Shown in pieces: positions 8,628-17,391 of a stretch of DNA of 64,000 bases. The notes beneath the pieces were generated by a model. The model did not search any database and was not told where the DNA came from. It was given only the letters and a program-made list of their open reading frames with translations. The stretch lies in the NCBI GenBank assembly GCA_002719955.1, contig PBFW01000026.1:62001-126000 (forward strand). Direction: 5' to 3'. How positions within the stretch are numbered: position 1 is the stretch's first letter; each line of letters begins with the position of its first letter. Origin of the DNA: Deltaproteobacteria bacterium. Lineage in GTDB: Bacteria; Myxococcota_A; UBA9160; UBA4427. The translations under genes were made by a program, and so were the position numbers.

Positions 8628-9269
8628 ATGGGCCGCATTCGTGATTTCTGGTCGCGTCTGCGCGGGCCGCGGCCCGAGCCCGTCCGGGCGCCCTCCCGTC
8701 TGATCGTCGGCCTCGGTAATCCCGGCCCGCAATACGCGCTCACCCGGCACAACATCGGCTTCCGCGTCGTCGAGCGACTCGCTGATCGAGCCGGTGCCGA
8801 GTGGCGTGAAGAGGCTTCGCTCGACGCTCGGGTCACGGCGATCGAGCTCGCCGGCGAGGACTGCTTGCTGCTCGAGCCTCAGACCTTCATGAACCGCTCG
8901 GGCCGATCGGTTGCGGCTGCCTGCGAGCGCTGGCCGGATCTCGATCCGACGACCGACGTTTTCGTCGTCTACGACGACCTCGATCTACCGACGGGCCGCA
9001 TCCGCCTGCGTGCGAGCGGTGGTGGCGGTGGGCACCGCGGGATCGGGGATGTTCTGGACGAACTCGGGACCCGGGCGCTTCCCCGACTCCGCTTCGGCGT
9101 CGGTCATCCCGGATCGGGTGAGGAGGTGATCGGCTGGGTGCTCGGTCCCTTTCCGGAGGACGAGGAAGCCGAGCTGCCGGCTGCGGTGGATCGAGCCGCG
9201 GACGCGATCGAGAGCGCCCTGCGCGACGGAATTCCTGCGGCGATGGGACAATTCAACGGATCGAGTTGA
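8628..9269 (+). CDS. pth: Peptidyl-tRNA hydrolase
   Basis: Releases peptidyl groups from tRNAs dropped by the ribosome. Family motifs are complete: VGLGNPGPQYALTRHNIGF with the catalytic His, PQTFMNRSG, VYDDLDLPTGRIRLR and GGGGGHRGIGDV. At 213 residues it is slightly longer than the E. coli enzyme because of a 23-residue basic N-terminal lead-in before the conserved Leu-Ile-Val-Gly start. It follows rplY after 90 bases. A 13-bp inverted repeat begins 28 bases after the stop. Confidence 0.95.
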   Translation: MGRIRDFWSRLRGPRPEPVRAPSRLIVGLGNPGPQYALTRHNIGFRVVERLADRAGAEWREEASLDARVTAIELAGEDCLLLEPQTFMNRSGRSVAAACERWPDLDPTTDVFVVYDDLDLPTGRIRLRASGGGGGHRGIGDVLDELGTRALPRLRFGVGHPGSGEEVIGWVLGPFPEDEEAELPAAVDRAADAIESALRDGIPAAMGQFNGSS

Positions 9270-9296
9270 TTGTCAGGTGCGAGATGTGATCATCTG

Positions 9297-9331
9297 GCCG
9301 GACAATATGGGTTGTGTGCATATTGTCCGGC
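9297..9331. promoter_or_regulatory. 13-bp perfect inverted repeat upstream of pdxR
   Basis: GCCGGACAATATG (9297-9309) and its exact reverse complement CATATTGTCCGGC (9319-9331) are separated by 9 bases and end 15 bases before the pdxR ATG. The position suits an operator for autoregulation by the GntR domain of PdxR. A hairpin acting as terminator for pth is the alternative, since a short T-rich run (TGATATTTT) follows. I favour the operator because of the long perfect symmetry next to a DNA-binding regulator gene. Confidence 0.6.
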
Positions 9332-9346
9332 TGATATTTTGCGCGT

Positions 9347-10936
9347 ATGGCGATCCATCCTCAAACCCTCGGCGTGTCGATCGACGACGCCTCGAGCGCC
9401 CCCGCTTATCAGCAGATTGCGACGCAGCTGCGAAAAGAGATCGAGCGGGGGGGGCGCGCGCCCGGTGAGCGGCTGCCTGCGATCCGAACCCTCGCCGTGG
9501 CGCTCGGCCTTCACAGAGACACCGTGGCTGTGGCCTACGAATCCTTGGCCGAAGCCGGCTGGGTCGAAGCGCGGGTGGGCGCCGGAACCTTCGTTCGGTC
9601 GACGCTGGCGAGTCGTACGGAGGCGTCGGGGCGTTCGCGCCGTGCTTCTTCCGGCCCCGGTGGTTCCGTTTCGGCAAGCGAGCCCGAAAGTGGGTCGCAG
9701 CCCGCTGCGGAGCGGGAGATCGGTCTCGCCCTCGCGCCTCAGGTCGAGCGGCTGATGACGCTCGAGAACACGCGTCCGCGTTATGCGACCCGAGAGGATG
9801 TCGTGGCGCTTCATCGTCTGGTTCCCGACCCGCGCTTCTACCCGATCGACGAGTTCCGCGAGTGCATGGACGCGGCGCTGCGCGAAGAGGGTCCCGAACT
9901 CTTTTCCTATGCCGCGCCCGAGGGCGATCCCGAGTTGCGGCGCGCGATGGCCGAGCGATTCAGACTCTTCGGAATTCGCCATGCACCCGAGGAGCACGTT
10001 CTGTGTCACGGGGCGAGCCAGGGGATTTCGCTCGCGCTCAGGTTGTTCACGCAGCCCGGTGATCAGGTGGCGGTCGAAGTGCCGACCTACGCGAATGTCC
10101 TCTCGGCCCTCGCGGGACTCGGATTGACTGCGGCGCCAGTGGCCATGGACCGGCAGGGGCCCGATCCGGATGCGCTCGACCGCTTGTTGGCGAAGCCCGA
10201 GGTGAAAGCCTTTTACACGATCCCGAGTTTTCATAATCCGCTCGGGACGACAGCCCCCCTCGAACGACGTGAGCAGGTGCTCGAAATCGCGCAACGGCAC
10301 GGAGTGCCGATCATCGAAGACGGCTTCGAGATGGATCTGAGATTTCGAGGGCCGGAGGTTCCACCGCTGGCAGCGCTCGACGACACGGGGATCGTCGTGC
10401 TGCTCTTTTCATTTTCGAAATCGCTCTTTCCAGGCGTCCGCGTCGGCTCGCTCTCGGCGCGGGGGCGGGCGCTCGAGGGGCTCGTGACGCTCAAACTTGC
10501 GACCGATCTCTCGGATTCGCTGCCGCTTCAGGCGGGGCTCGCGCGTTTCGTCGAGTCCGGGGCCTACGACCGTCATCTCGCTCGCATCCGGAAGGTGTTG
10601 CGCTCGCGTCACCGGGCGCTCGACGACGCACTCGAATCTTCGATGCCCGAGGGCACGGTCTGGACGCGTCCGGAGGGCGGCTATCAGCGCTGGGTCGAGT
10701 TGCCCGGCGAGATCGATTCGCATGACCTCCTGCCGGAAGCCGCGCGCGCCGGCGTGCTCTACTCGCCCGGAACGCTCTTCATGCCGGATGCAAGGCCCTC
10801 GTCCGCGATGCGCCTCACGGTGTCCGGGGCCGACGAGGACGAGATCAGACGCGGGGTCGCGGCGCTGGGCGAGGTCATCGGTGTGGGCGGCGGCGCTCGG
10901 ACAGCAGCGGGCCGTCGGGGTGGAGTGCATTTGTAG
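9347..10936 (+). CDS. pdxR: MocR/GntR-aminotransferase regulator, PdxR-like
   Basis: A chimeric regulator of 529 residues. The N-terminal GntR-type winged helix spans residues 15-85 (AYQQIATQLRKEIERG, LPAIRTLAVALGLHRDTVAVAYESL). A Ser/Gly/Glu-rich linker follows, and from about residue 120 there is a class I aminotransferase fold, with the PLP-binding lysine in LLFSFSKSLFPGVRVG at residue 358. MocR proteins of this type sense PLP. Those called PdxR control pdxST, the two genes directly downstream. Here regulator and targets are co-oriented rather than divergent, so any control would be by promoters at 9297 and/or 10937-11046. The assignment to PdxR rests on gene context. Confidence 0.85.
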   Translation: MAIHPQTLGVSIDDASSAPAYQQIATQLRKEIERGGRAPGERLPAIRTLAVALGLHRDTVAVAYESLAEAGWVEARVGAGTFVRSTLASRTEASGRSRRASSGPGGSVSASEPESGSQPAAEREIGLALAPQVERLMTLENTRPRYATREDVVALHRLVPDPRFYPIDEFRECMDAALREEGPELFSYAAPEGDPELRRAMAERFRLFGIRHAPEEHVLCHGASQGISLALRLFTQPGDQVAVEVPTYANVLSALAGLGLTAAPVAMDRQGPDPDALDRLLAKPEVKAFYTIPSFHNPLGTTAPLERREQVLEIAQRHGVPIIEDGFEMDLRFRGPEVPPLAALDDTGIVVLLFSFSKSLFPGVRVGSLSARGRALEGLVTLKLATDLSDSLPLQAGLARFVESGAYDRHLARIRKVLRSRHRALDDALESSMPEGTVWTRPEGGYQRWVELPGEIDSHDLLPEAARAGVLYSPGTLFMPDARPSSAMRLTVSGADEDEIRRGVAALGEVIGVGGGARTAAGRRGGVHL

Positions 10937-11004
10937 CCGGGGCAGTGGGTCCCGAGCCAAGCCGAGGGAAGGGAGGCCCCTCCATCGGTGAGATTCGAAT
11001 TAGA

Positions 11005-11024
11005 GATCGGCCGCCCGGCCGATC
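11005..11024. promoter_or_regulatory. 8-bp inverted repeat before pdxS
   Basis: GATCGGCC-GCCC-GGCCGATC, a perfect 8-bp stem with a 4-base loop, lies 22 bases before the pdxS start. It shares no sequence with the repeat upstream of pdxR. There is no T-run after it, so it does not look like a complete intrinsic terminator. It could be a binding site or a leader hairpin. Confidence 0.3.
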
Positions 11025-11046
11025 CACGTGACGAGGAGACTGGTCG

Positions 11047-11964
11047 ATGTCTGAGAACGATGGAGCGAATGGCAGCGGGCGCCGGGGTGCGGACGCTTTC
11101 GAGTTGAAGATCGGGCTGGCGGAGATGATGAAGAATGGCGTCATCATGGACGTGACGGATGCCGAGCAGGCGAAGATCGCCGAGGACTCGGGTGCCTGTG
11201 CGGTGATGGCGCTCGAACGGGTGCCCTCCGATATCCGCCGAGACGGCGGTGTTGCGCGCATGAGTGCCGTCGAGATGATCGAACAGATCCAGAAGACGGT
11301 TTCGATCCCGGTGATGGCCAAGGTGCGCATCGGCCACCTCCAGGAGGCACGCGTGCTCGAGGCGATGGGGGTCGATTTCATCGACGAGAGCGAAGTGCTC
11401 ACGCCGGCGGACGACGAACATCATATCGCCAAGCACGACTATCGCGTTCCTTTCGTGTGTGGAGCCCGGAACCTGGGTGAGGCGCTTCGGCGGGTCGGTG
11501 AAGGGGCGGCGATGATCCGCACCAAGGGCGAGGCCGGCAGTGGCAATATCGTAGAGGCGGTGCGTCACCTGCGAACGGTCGTGGGCGAGATGCGCGCGAT
11601 CCAGGCTCTGCCCGAGGAGGAGCTGATGTCGACCTCGCGGGACATGGGCGCGCCCTACGATCTCGTTCGTGTTGTCCACGAAAACGGCAAGCTGCCGGTG
11701 CCGAATTTCGCGGCCGGAGGGATCGCGACGCCAGCCGATGCAGCGCTCTGTCGTTCGCTCGGCGCCGAGGCGGTCTTTGTTGGCTCCGGCATCTTCAAGA
11801 GCACGGATCCGGCCCGGCGCGCGCGCGCGATCGTGCACGCCAACACGCATTGGGAGGATTCGGAAGAGGTCCTGAACGCCAGTCGCGGTCTCGGCGCCGC
11901 GATGGAAGGGATCGAGATGGAAACCCTCGATGAGAGCGAGAGGCTGGCCAATCGCGGCTGGTAG
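11047..11964 (+). CDS. pdxS: PLP synthase synthase subunit PdxS
   Basis: Builds pyridoxal 5'-phosphate from ribose 5-phosphate, glyceraldehyde 3-phosphate and ammonia delivered by PdxT. The protein is a TIM barrel with family-defining stretches: [67 protein letters not shown] and [14 protein letters not shown]. The active-site lysines (MAKVRIGH and RTKGEAG) are present. At 305 residues it is about 10 longer than usual because of a polar N-terminal lead. The ATG has a GAGGAG site 9 bases upstream. pdxT follows after 12 bases. Confidence 0.97.
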   Translation: MSENDGANGSGRRGADAFELKIGLAEMMKNGVIMDVTDAEQAKIAEDSGACAVMALERVPSDIRRDGGVARMSAVEMIEQIQKTVSIPVMAKVRIGHLQEARVLEAMGVDFIDESEVLTPADDEHHIAKHDYRVPFVCGARNLGEALRRVGEGAAMIRTKGEAGSGNIVEAVRHLRTVVGEMRAIQALPEEELMSTSRDMGAPYDLVRVVHENGKLPVPNFAAGGIATPADAALCRSLGAEAVFVGSGIFKSTDPARRARAIVHANTHWEDSEEVLNASRGLGAAMEGIEMETLDESERLANRGW

Positions 11965-11976
11965 GGTCTGAGATCC

Positions 11977-12555
11977 GTGGCCGATTCACGACCGATCGTC
12001 GGTGTCCTCGGAGTCCAGGGGGATATCGAAAAACACCTCACCGCCCTCGAGCGCCTCGGCGCTCGTGGGCGGCGGGTCCTTGCTGTGAAGGATCTCGCGG
12101 ATCTGCGCGCCCTGATCCTTCCGGGCGGAGAGAGCACGACCATCTCGAAGGGGCTCCTCCGGCACGAACTCGTGAAGCCGATCCAGGAGTTCGTCTACGG
12201 AGGTGGCGCGATTCTCGGAACCTGCGCGGGGGCGATCCTGCTCTCACGGGTTTCGCGCAACCATCCCGTACCGACTCTCGGGCTTCTCGATGTCGAGTCC
12301 GAGAGAAACGCGTACGGGACGCAGTTGGATTCATTCGTGGCACCGGCGGATGCGGATTGCGGCGACCGATGGTCGGGGATGGAGTGTGTTTTCATCCGGG
12401 CCCCGCGGCTGGCGGAGCCCGGTCCGGGCGTCGAAGTCCTGATTCGGGTCGATGGCGAGCCGGTCCTGGTTCGCGAGGGTCGGCGCTGGGCCTGCACATT
12501 CCATCCCGAGCTGACCGATGACCTGCGCGTTCACGAAGTCCTGATCGGCGGTTAG
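11977..12555 (+). CDS. pdxT: PLP synthase glutaminase subunit PdxT
   Basis: A class I glutamine amidotransferase that feeds ammonia to PdxS. Visible motifs are IVGVLGVQGDIEKH, LILPGGESTTI, the nucleophile elbow LGTCAGAILLS with the catalytic Cys, and the catalytic His/Glu pair in CTFHPELT. At 192 residues it is normal length. The start is a GTG at 11977. Its 3' end overlaps the convergent N-acetyltransferase gene by 4 bases. Confidence 0.96.
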   Translation: MADSRPIVGVLGVQGDIEKHLTALERLGARGRRVLAVKDLADLRALILPGGESTTISKGLLRHELVKPIQEFVYGGGAILGTCAGAILLSRVSRNHPVPTLGLLDVESERNAYGTQLDSFVAPADADCGDRWSGMECVFIRAPRLAEPGPGVEVLIRVDGEPVLVREGRRWACTFHPELTDDLRVHEVLIGG

Positions 12556-13418
12556 GCCCCCTTTACCGACTCGCCGGATTCGGCCGCGCGTGCACTCGCT
12601 TCAGTTTCGGCGGCCTGCGACGCGCGCTCCGCCACCCGCGCGCTGACCCGGGCCCAGAGCCTTTCGAGATCCGCCCCGAGATCGAAATCGATCAGCGCGC
12701 CCAGCGTGCGCGAGTATTCGTCGAGATCCTGGATTTTCCGTTCGGTCTTGCGCGATCCCTCGATTTCGAGGTAGGTCAGCTCGCGGAGCGCGCGGATCCG
12801 CTTCCGATCCCTTCGGAAAGTCATGGCCAGCGCGATGAAGGGGGAGGCCTCTGCGCTCTGGAGTTGACGGCATTGGTCCTGATACGCGTCGAGTGTGCAC
12901 GGGTTCTCTTTGAAGTCGAAGCGCGGGGCGAGGCCGTGTTCGTGATTCTGGAAACGCCACCAGTCGTCTTCGGCTCGTTCGAGGGCGAACTCGAAGCCGC
13001 TCTCCGACCAGCTCCTTCGCTCGAGCGGAAAGGGATGAAGCGGCCCGTCTCCGAGGCCGACGTCGGCGACGAAGCGTCGGTCGAGGTCGACGAGCAGAAC
13101 CATGTGGTTGGCGACCGAGTCCTCTCCGATCAGGTCTCGAACGACTGCCCCTGCGACGCGGTCGACTCGGAAACCGATCTGGCGCAGCGCGGCGGAGAAG
13201 AGGCCATTCATTTCGAAACACCAGCCGCCGCGGCGTTCGCTGACCAGTCTCTCCTCGAAACGCGCTTCGTCGAGTACTTTCTCCTCGCCGAGCTGGATGT
13301 CCAGGTTTTCGTAGGGCAGATGGCAGAGGTGGGCCTCGTGGAGTGCGAAGAGCGTCTCTTCGTCCGGGCGTGGCGAGCCGTCGAAATGGATGCGATCGAA
13401 ATAGGCGTCCAGGTCCAT
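12552..13418 (-). CDS. Arylamine N-acetyltransferase family protein
   Basis: Transfers acetyl or related acyl groups from CoA to amines through a Cys-His-Asp triad. The triad is intact: Cys67 in RRGGWCFEMNGLF, His105 in VANHMVLLV and Asp119 in FVADVGLG. At 288 residues it matches the NAT family (260-290). The C-terminal 40 residues are Glu/Ala/Arg-rich. The natural substrate cannot be told from sequence. It lies 30 bases downstream of the phytanoyl-CoA dioxygenase-like gene on the same strand and may be co-transcribed with it. Confidence 0.9.
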   Translation of the reverse strand: MDLDAYFDRIHFDGSPRPDEETLFALHEAHLCHLPYENLDIQLGEEKVLDEARFEERLVSERRGGWCFEMNGLFSAALRQIGFRVDRVAGAVVRDLIGEDSVANHMVLLVDLDRRFVADVGLGDGPLHPFPLERRSWSESGFEFALERAEDDWWRFQNHEHGLAPRFDFKENPCTLDAYQDQCRQLQSAEASPFIALAMTFRRDRKRIRALRELTYLEIEGSRKTERKIQDLDEYSRTLGALIDFDLGADLERLWARVSARVAERASQAAETEASARAAESGESVKGA

Positions 13419-13448
13419 CGGTTCCTTCTTCGGCGCGTGGCGCCCACT

Positions 13449-14804
13449 CTATCGCTCGTCACTCTCCGACGGCTCGTCGCCTACGACCACGATCGACTCC
13501 TGGGTATCGCCTTCTCCCCAGGTCGCCGCCCGAACGGCCACGCGCCCATCCGCGCGGGGCTTGAAGAGCAGATCGTTATAATGCGCGCCCGCTGGGATCG
13601 CCTCGAAGGTCTTGGGCTCCGCGAATTTGTAATAGAGCACGCGGCGCCCCGCATCATCACCGGTCGGGGGCGGGGTCGTGTGAAAGAGATCTCCGTTGTG
13701 AACCGTGACGTCGCCGGGCTCGGTCTCGATGCGAACGACGGGTTGGCCCTCTTCATCCCCCCAGCTCATCGGGTGATTCGAGTAGCGGTGGCTGCCCGCG
13801 AGGACCCAGAGCTGGCCGTTCTCCGGATCGGCTCGATCCAATTGGATGCCGACCTGTAGGAAGGGACACATGACCGGGTGGCCGCCGAGTCCGTCGTCCT
13901 TATGCCATCCCAGATCGCCGAGCCCCTGTGCGATATTCGAATTCTTGAGGAAGCACATCGGACCATCGAGCCGGTCGTCGCAGACACGGAAATGATCGCC
14001 GAGGAGTCTCCCCAGGCGCTGCGTACGGGGATCCCAGGCCATTTTCTTGATGGTTTCCGACCAGCGGTCGAGATAATTGATGCGCGAGACGACCTGTTCG
14101 CCGGTCTGGGTCGTGGACCACCAGCAGTCGCCCTGGCCCGGTTCGAGCGCGTCGCGGACCCGGTCGATCTCGACGCCGAGCTCACGGGTCTGCGATTCAT
14201 CGAAGACACCGCGAATGTGGACGAATCCGGCGGTGGAGAGGAAGGCTCTGAGGTCCTCGTCCGAGTCCTCGAGCGTGAAGGAAAGACCGAGGTCGAGGGC
14301 TGCGCCGGAATCATCCCGGAGTGTCTCGGCAGCCTGCGCCGTCCAGATCGGGCGCCCGGCATAGAGAGACCGAAGGGCCGGTTCCCATCTCTGCAATCGA
14401 TCGAGGCCACCCCGCAGGAACTCGAGCTTTCCCGCCGAAGCGAGGCCGCTGGCCGTGTGGATCTCATTGACGAAGTCGGAGAAATCGAGCTCCCCGATCT
14501 CCGCGATCATCCCCGCGCCCTCCGTCCCCTCGCGAATTTCCACTCCAGAGGCGGTTGCAGCGTAGGTATAGGCGCTCCCCACCGTCGATTTCTCGTTCGC
14601 GAGATCGCCACAGACATCGCGACAGACAAAGGCGATCGGCTCCACCCCGGCCAGATCCGCCGCGACGAGGGCGCTGCGCGACTTCGCTTGTCGGGGGAGT
14701 GTTTCGCGGTGGAAGGGCCCGAAGCGATGGACTGGTAGCTGGGCGCGCGCGTCGATGAAATCGTTGTTCTCGATCGGCCGATCGAGTTCGTGGGCATGGG
14801 GCAT
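13449..14804 (-). CDS. Phytanoyl-CoA dioxygenase (PhyH) family protein
   Basis: A predicted Fe(II)/2-oxoglutarate-dependent oxygenase of 451 residues. The metal-binding HxD is in DLGWHKDDGLGGH, and the distal His is in VTVHNGDLFHTTPPP, in the C-terminal half. The N-terminal 190 residues are not recognisable to me and make this protein longer than a simple PhyH domain (250-300). The frame opens at 14837, but the ATG at 14804 has a GGAGGAGC ribosome-binding site 6 bases before it, so I start there. The substrate is unknown; bacterial PhyH homologues act on varied small molecules. Confidence 0.8.
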   Translation of the reverse strand: MPHAHELDRPIENNDFIDARAQLPVHRFGPFHRETLPRQAKSRSALVAADLAGVEPIAFVCRDVCGDLANEKSTVGSAYTYAATASGVEIREGTEGAGMIAEIGELDFSDFVNEIHTASGLASAGKLEFLRGGLDRLQRWEPALRSLYAGRPIWTAQAAETLRDDSGAALDLGLSFTLEDSDEDLRAFLSTAGFVHIRGVFDESQTRELGVEIDRVRDALEPGQGDCWWSTTQTGEQVVSRINYLDRWSETIKKMAWDPRTQRLGRLLGDHFRVCDDRLDGPMCFLKNSNIAQGLGDLGWHKDDGLGGHPVMCPFLQVGIQLDRADPENGQLWVLAGSHRYSNHPMSWGDEEGQPVVRIETEPGDVTVHNGDLFHTTPPPTGDDAGRRVLYYKFAEPKTFEAIPAGAHYNDLLFKPRADGRVAVRAATWGEGDTQESIVVVGDEPSESDER

Positions 14805-15535
14805 GGCGGGGCTCCTCCGATCCGCTGGGGATGGCACTGCGGAGAGGCCACAATAAAAAAATTCGTGGTAATTGCATCATTCTGGTGCCGTGAGATCGAG
14901 AGGGAGTCCCCGCATGCCCAACGCTTTCGCATTCACCCCCCCAGCCCGGTCGCTGCTCGCGAAGGCGCCCGGCCCTCGCCTCCGCGCGCATGGCGCCGTC
15001 CGCTCGCCGCGCAGCCTCACGCCCCCCTGGGCCGATCCAGAAGGAGCGGAGTCGGCGAAGCCGCGAGCGGGTCCTGAACTCCACCGAGACCCGACCTGTC
15101 GCGCCTTTCGCGAGGTGATGCGCGCGTCCTCACCGACGACCTCCTCGCCGGGAGGATCGAGCAGGACGCCTATGGCGTCGTGCCTCCGGAGATGAAGGCC
15201 GCTCAGATCGAGGTTCTCGGCGCAAGCCTGTGCTGCGTCGCGAGAGGGGGGTAGGGTGGGCTGGTCGCGGCGGCGCGCCCCCGAGACGAGCATGACAACA
15301 GGTAGTTGCCCGCCCAGCGCCTTCTGTGGTACCCATCAGCGCTGCTGAAACAGGGCTCTGGTGGACTCGATCCGGTGGGGCTCGATCAATCACCCTTCTA
15401 ATGACCTCGGTGCTCCCGAATCGAGCTGCGCTTTCCCAGCGTGGCCCGGCCTTCTTCGAACCCGATTGCGGGAGCGGAGCAGGAAATCCAGCGGAGTACC
15501 CGGATGCCGCGACGCATCCGACCGGGAGGAATCTC
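14805..15535. other. 731-bp stretch without an intact gene
   Basis: Holds a short A/T-rich patch at about 14850-14882, the likely promoter of the minus-strand PhyH gene, then GC-rich sequence with only weakly supported frames. I see one fragment worth noting, at 15078-15254 (listed separately). The last 130 bases include the rpsF leader. No tRNA, repeat family or hairpin with a T-run was found. Confidence 0.5.
15078..15254 (+). pseudogene. Possible C-terminal remnant of a hydantoinase B-like protein
   Basis: A short open frame with no credible start, beginning just after a TGA at 15075 and ending at the TAG at 15252. It reads ...GDARVLTDDLLAGRIEQ then DAYGVV. The pattern 'V-x-D-D-x-L-x-G-R-I then YGVV' is like the end of N-methylhydantoinase B proteins, where an Asp/Val-rich helix precedes a conserved Y-G-V. 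The preceding frame ends in a similar style (ELHRDP), so a frameshifted relic is plausible. This is recognition from memory only and could be coincidence. Confidence 0.25.
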
Positions 15536-16150
15536 TTGCGGGAATACGAAACGACGTTCATCGTCCAGCCCGAAATTTCAGACGAGGGCAGCCAGGCCAT
15601 CCTGGCCAGGCTCGACGGGGTCTTGGAATTGGGTGAGGCCACTCGCCTGATGTGTGAAGATCACGGCAAGCGAAAGCTGGCCTACGAGATCCGGAAATTT
15701 CACAAGGGTCACTATTATACCCTTCAATTCCTGAACGACGGCAAGGTCGTGCCGGATCTCGAGCGCGTGCTGCGTCTCGAAGAGTCGGTGCTGCGCTTTC
15801 TGACGATCCTGGCGAACGAAGAAGTCATGGATGTCGAGGCGCGCAAGGCAACGGCGGCCGAGGCCGAGATCGAGCAGGCCAAGCGCGCCGCGGAGCGCGC
15901 ACAGCGTGAGGCCGAAGAAGCGGCTTCCCGTCGGGAACAGGAGGAAGCCGAGCGGCAGGCTGCGCTGGCTAAGGCCGAAGCGGACGCCGCCGCCGTGGTC
16001 GCGGAAGGCGATGTGGATACTTCCGCCGCGACTCCTCCCTCGGAGGAAGCCGCCGCCGCGTCGGACTCTGCTGAGGCCCCCGCCGCCGAGCAAGCGCCGA
16101 CCGAAGCCGTCGGAGAAACGCCTGCAGCCGCTGAGGAGGAGAAGTCGTGA
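15536..16150 (+). CDS. rpsF: Small ribosomal subunit protein bS6, long C-terminal tail
   Basis: A 30S protein that pairs with bS18. Residues 1-98 form the bS6 fold: [34 protein letters not shown] and [13 protein letters not shown]. The start is a TTG at 15536 with an ideal GGGAGGA site 5 bases upstream; the longer frame from 15326 has no support. The remaining 100 residues are an Ala/Glu/Arg-rich predicted coiled coil followed by an Ala/Glu/Pro tail, giving 204 residues against the usual 95-140. The stop overlaps the GTG of rpsR. Confidence 0.95.
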   Translation: MREYETTFIVQPEISDEGSQAILARLDGVLELGEATRLMCEDHGKRKLAYEIRKFHKGHYYTLQFLNDGKVVPDLERVLRLEESVLRFLTILANEEVMDVEARKATAAEAEIEQAKRAAERAQREAEEAASRREQEEAERQAALAKAEADAAAVVAEGDVDTSAATPPSEEAAAASDSAEAPAAEQAPTEAVGETPAAAEEEKS

Positions 16151-16662
16151 GCGACGAAACGAACGAGACGACGGAATCTGCCCCGAAGCCCCCGAGCGGC
16201 CCCCGCGGTGGAGGCGATCGAGGCCCGAGCGGTCCGGCTGCTGGCCCGAGTGGCCCGGCTGCTGGCCCGAGCGGTCCGGCGGGAGATCGGGGTCCGCGCC
16301 CGCCGCGCGACGACCGTGACCGCGGTGACCGCGGTGACCGCCCGGACCGCGGTGATCGCCCGCCGCGCGCGCCGCTGACGGTCAAGGGCCGACTGCGGGC
16401 TGCGGCTCGCAAAAAGGCTCGCAAGCAGGCCAAGCGCAAGGGCATGTTCCAGCGCCGAAAGGTCTGTCGCTTCTGCGCAGACAAGAATGTGACGATCTCC
16501 TACAAGGACGTGAAGACGCTGCGGCTCTTCATCACGGAGACCGGAAAGATGACGCCACGGCGAATCTCCGGGACCTGTGCGAAGCACCAGCGCCCGCTTG
16601 CCCTCGAGATCAAGCGCGCACGGCAGCTGGCGATGCTGCCCTACGCGCCTTCTCACTTTTAA
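16147..16662 (+). CDS. rpsR: Small ribosomal subunit protein bS18, N-terminal low-complexity extension
   Basis: Partner of bS6 on the 30S platform. The conserved bS18 core occupies the last 75 residues ([57 protein letters not shown]). It is preceded by about 95 residues of extension: a Gly/Pro/Ser repeat, an Asp/Arg/Gly repeat, and a lysine-rich patch ([12 protein letters not shown]). Total is 171 residues against about 75 normally. GTG start, 4-base overlap with rpsF. Confidence 0.95.
   Translation: MSDETNETTESAPKPPSGPRGGGDRGPSGPAAGPSGPAAGPSGPAGDRGPRPPRDDRDRGDRGDRPDRGDRPPRAPLTVKGRLRAAARKKARKQAKRKGMFQRRKVCRFCADKNVTISYKDVKTLRLFITETGKMTPRRISGTCAKHQRPLALEIKRARQLAMLPYAPSHF
16222..16284 (+). repeat. 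Three tandem 21-bp repeats inside rpsR
   Basis: Three back-to-back 21-base units (16222, 16243, 16264), each starting GGCCCGAG and encoding Gly-Pro-Ser-Gly-Pro-Ala-Ala or a close variant. The units differ at only a few bases. A second, imperfect Asp-Arg-Gly repeat follows at about 16308-16365. These are likely slippage-prone and explain the unusually long N-terminus of bS18. Confidence 0.85.
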
Positions 16663-16795
16663 CATTCGATCGCCGGCGCGGCTTCCATCTTCGGTCGACC
16701 TCGCGATCGAGCCACGCTCGATCGGAGTGGCTGGACGTTTCGAGCGCCAGGGGTTGGCTCTCCTCAACGTAAGGTGAGGCAAGGAGTTCAGAGTC

Positions 16796-17251
16796 ATGGG
16801 ACAGATCCAGGTCATCTTGAGTGAAGACGTGCACGCACTCGGCGACGCCGGCGATGTCGTCACCGTCAAACCGGGCTATGCGCGCAACTTCCTGATTCCG
16901 CAGGGCAAGGCGCTTCTCGCCACAGCCGAACGGGTCAACGAGGTCGAACACAGAAAGCGCGTGATCAGCGAGAAGCTCGCTAAGGATCTGAAAGACGTCA
17001 CGGCCGTGAAGACGAAGCTGGACAACACCGTGCTCGAGATCGCGGCGCAGGCTGGCGAAGAGGGCAAGCTCTTCGGTTCGGTGACGGCTCAGAACCTGGC
17101 CGATCTTCTGGCCGAGAAGGGTCTGGAGGTCGACCGACGCAAGATCCAGCTCTCGGAGGCGATCAAGACGCTGGGTGATCACACGGTTGCGATTCGGCTG
17201 CGAAGCGACGTGATCGCCGAATTCAAGGTCACGGTCACCGCCGTCGAGTAG
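16796..17251 (+). CDS. rplI: Large ribosomal subunit protein bL9
   Basis: A 151-residue two-domain protein at the L1 stalk base. The N-domain starts with QVILSEDVHALGDAGDVVTVKPGYARNFLIP; the long connecting helix and C-domain (LFGSVTAQNLADLL) are complete. ATG at 16796 with an AAGGAG-type site about 8 bases upstream. It follows rpsR after 133 bases and precedes dnaB, the classic order. The gap between rpsR and rplI holds no ORF I trust (no rpsR-linked ssb or priB). Confidence 0.96.
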   Translation: MGQIQVILSEDVHALGDAGDVVTVKPGYARNFLIPQGKALLATAERVNEVEHRKRVISEKLAKDLKDVTAVKTKLDNTVLEIAAQAGEEGKLFGSVTAQNLADLLAEKGLEVDRRKIQLSEAIKTLGDHTVAIRLRSDVIAEFKVTVTAVE

Positions 17252-17391
17252 TCGCTCACGCGCCGTCTGATTTCCGGGCCTCTTCGATTCTCCAAACCAT
17301 CTTCGCGCCGGGAGCTACCGCGGGGTGGTATGCTCGGGATCCCCGGGCTGCTCGGGGTCTGCGGGTCATCGAACCATTCGGAGGGAGCGGC

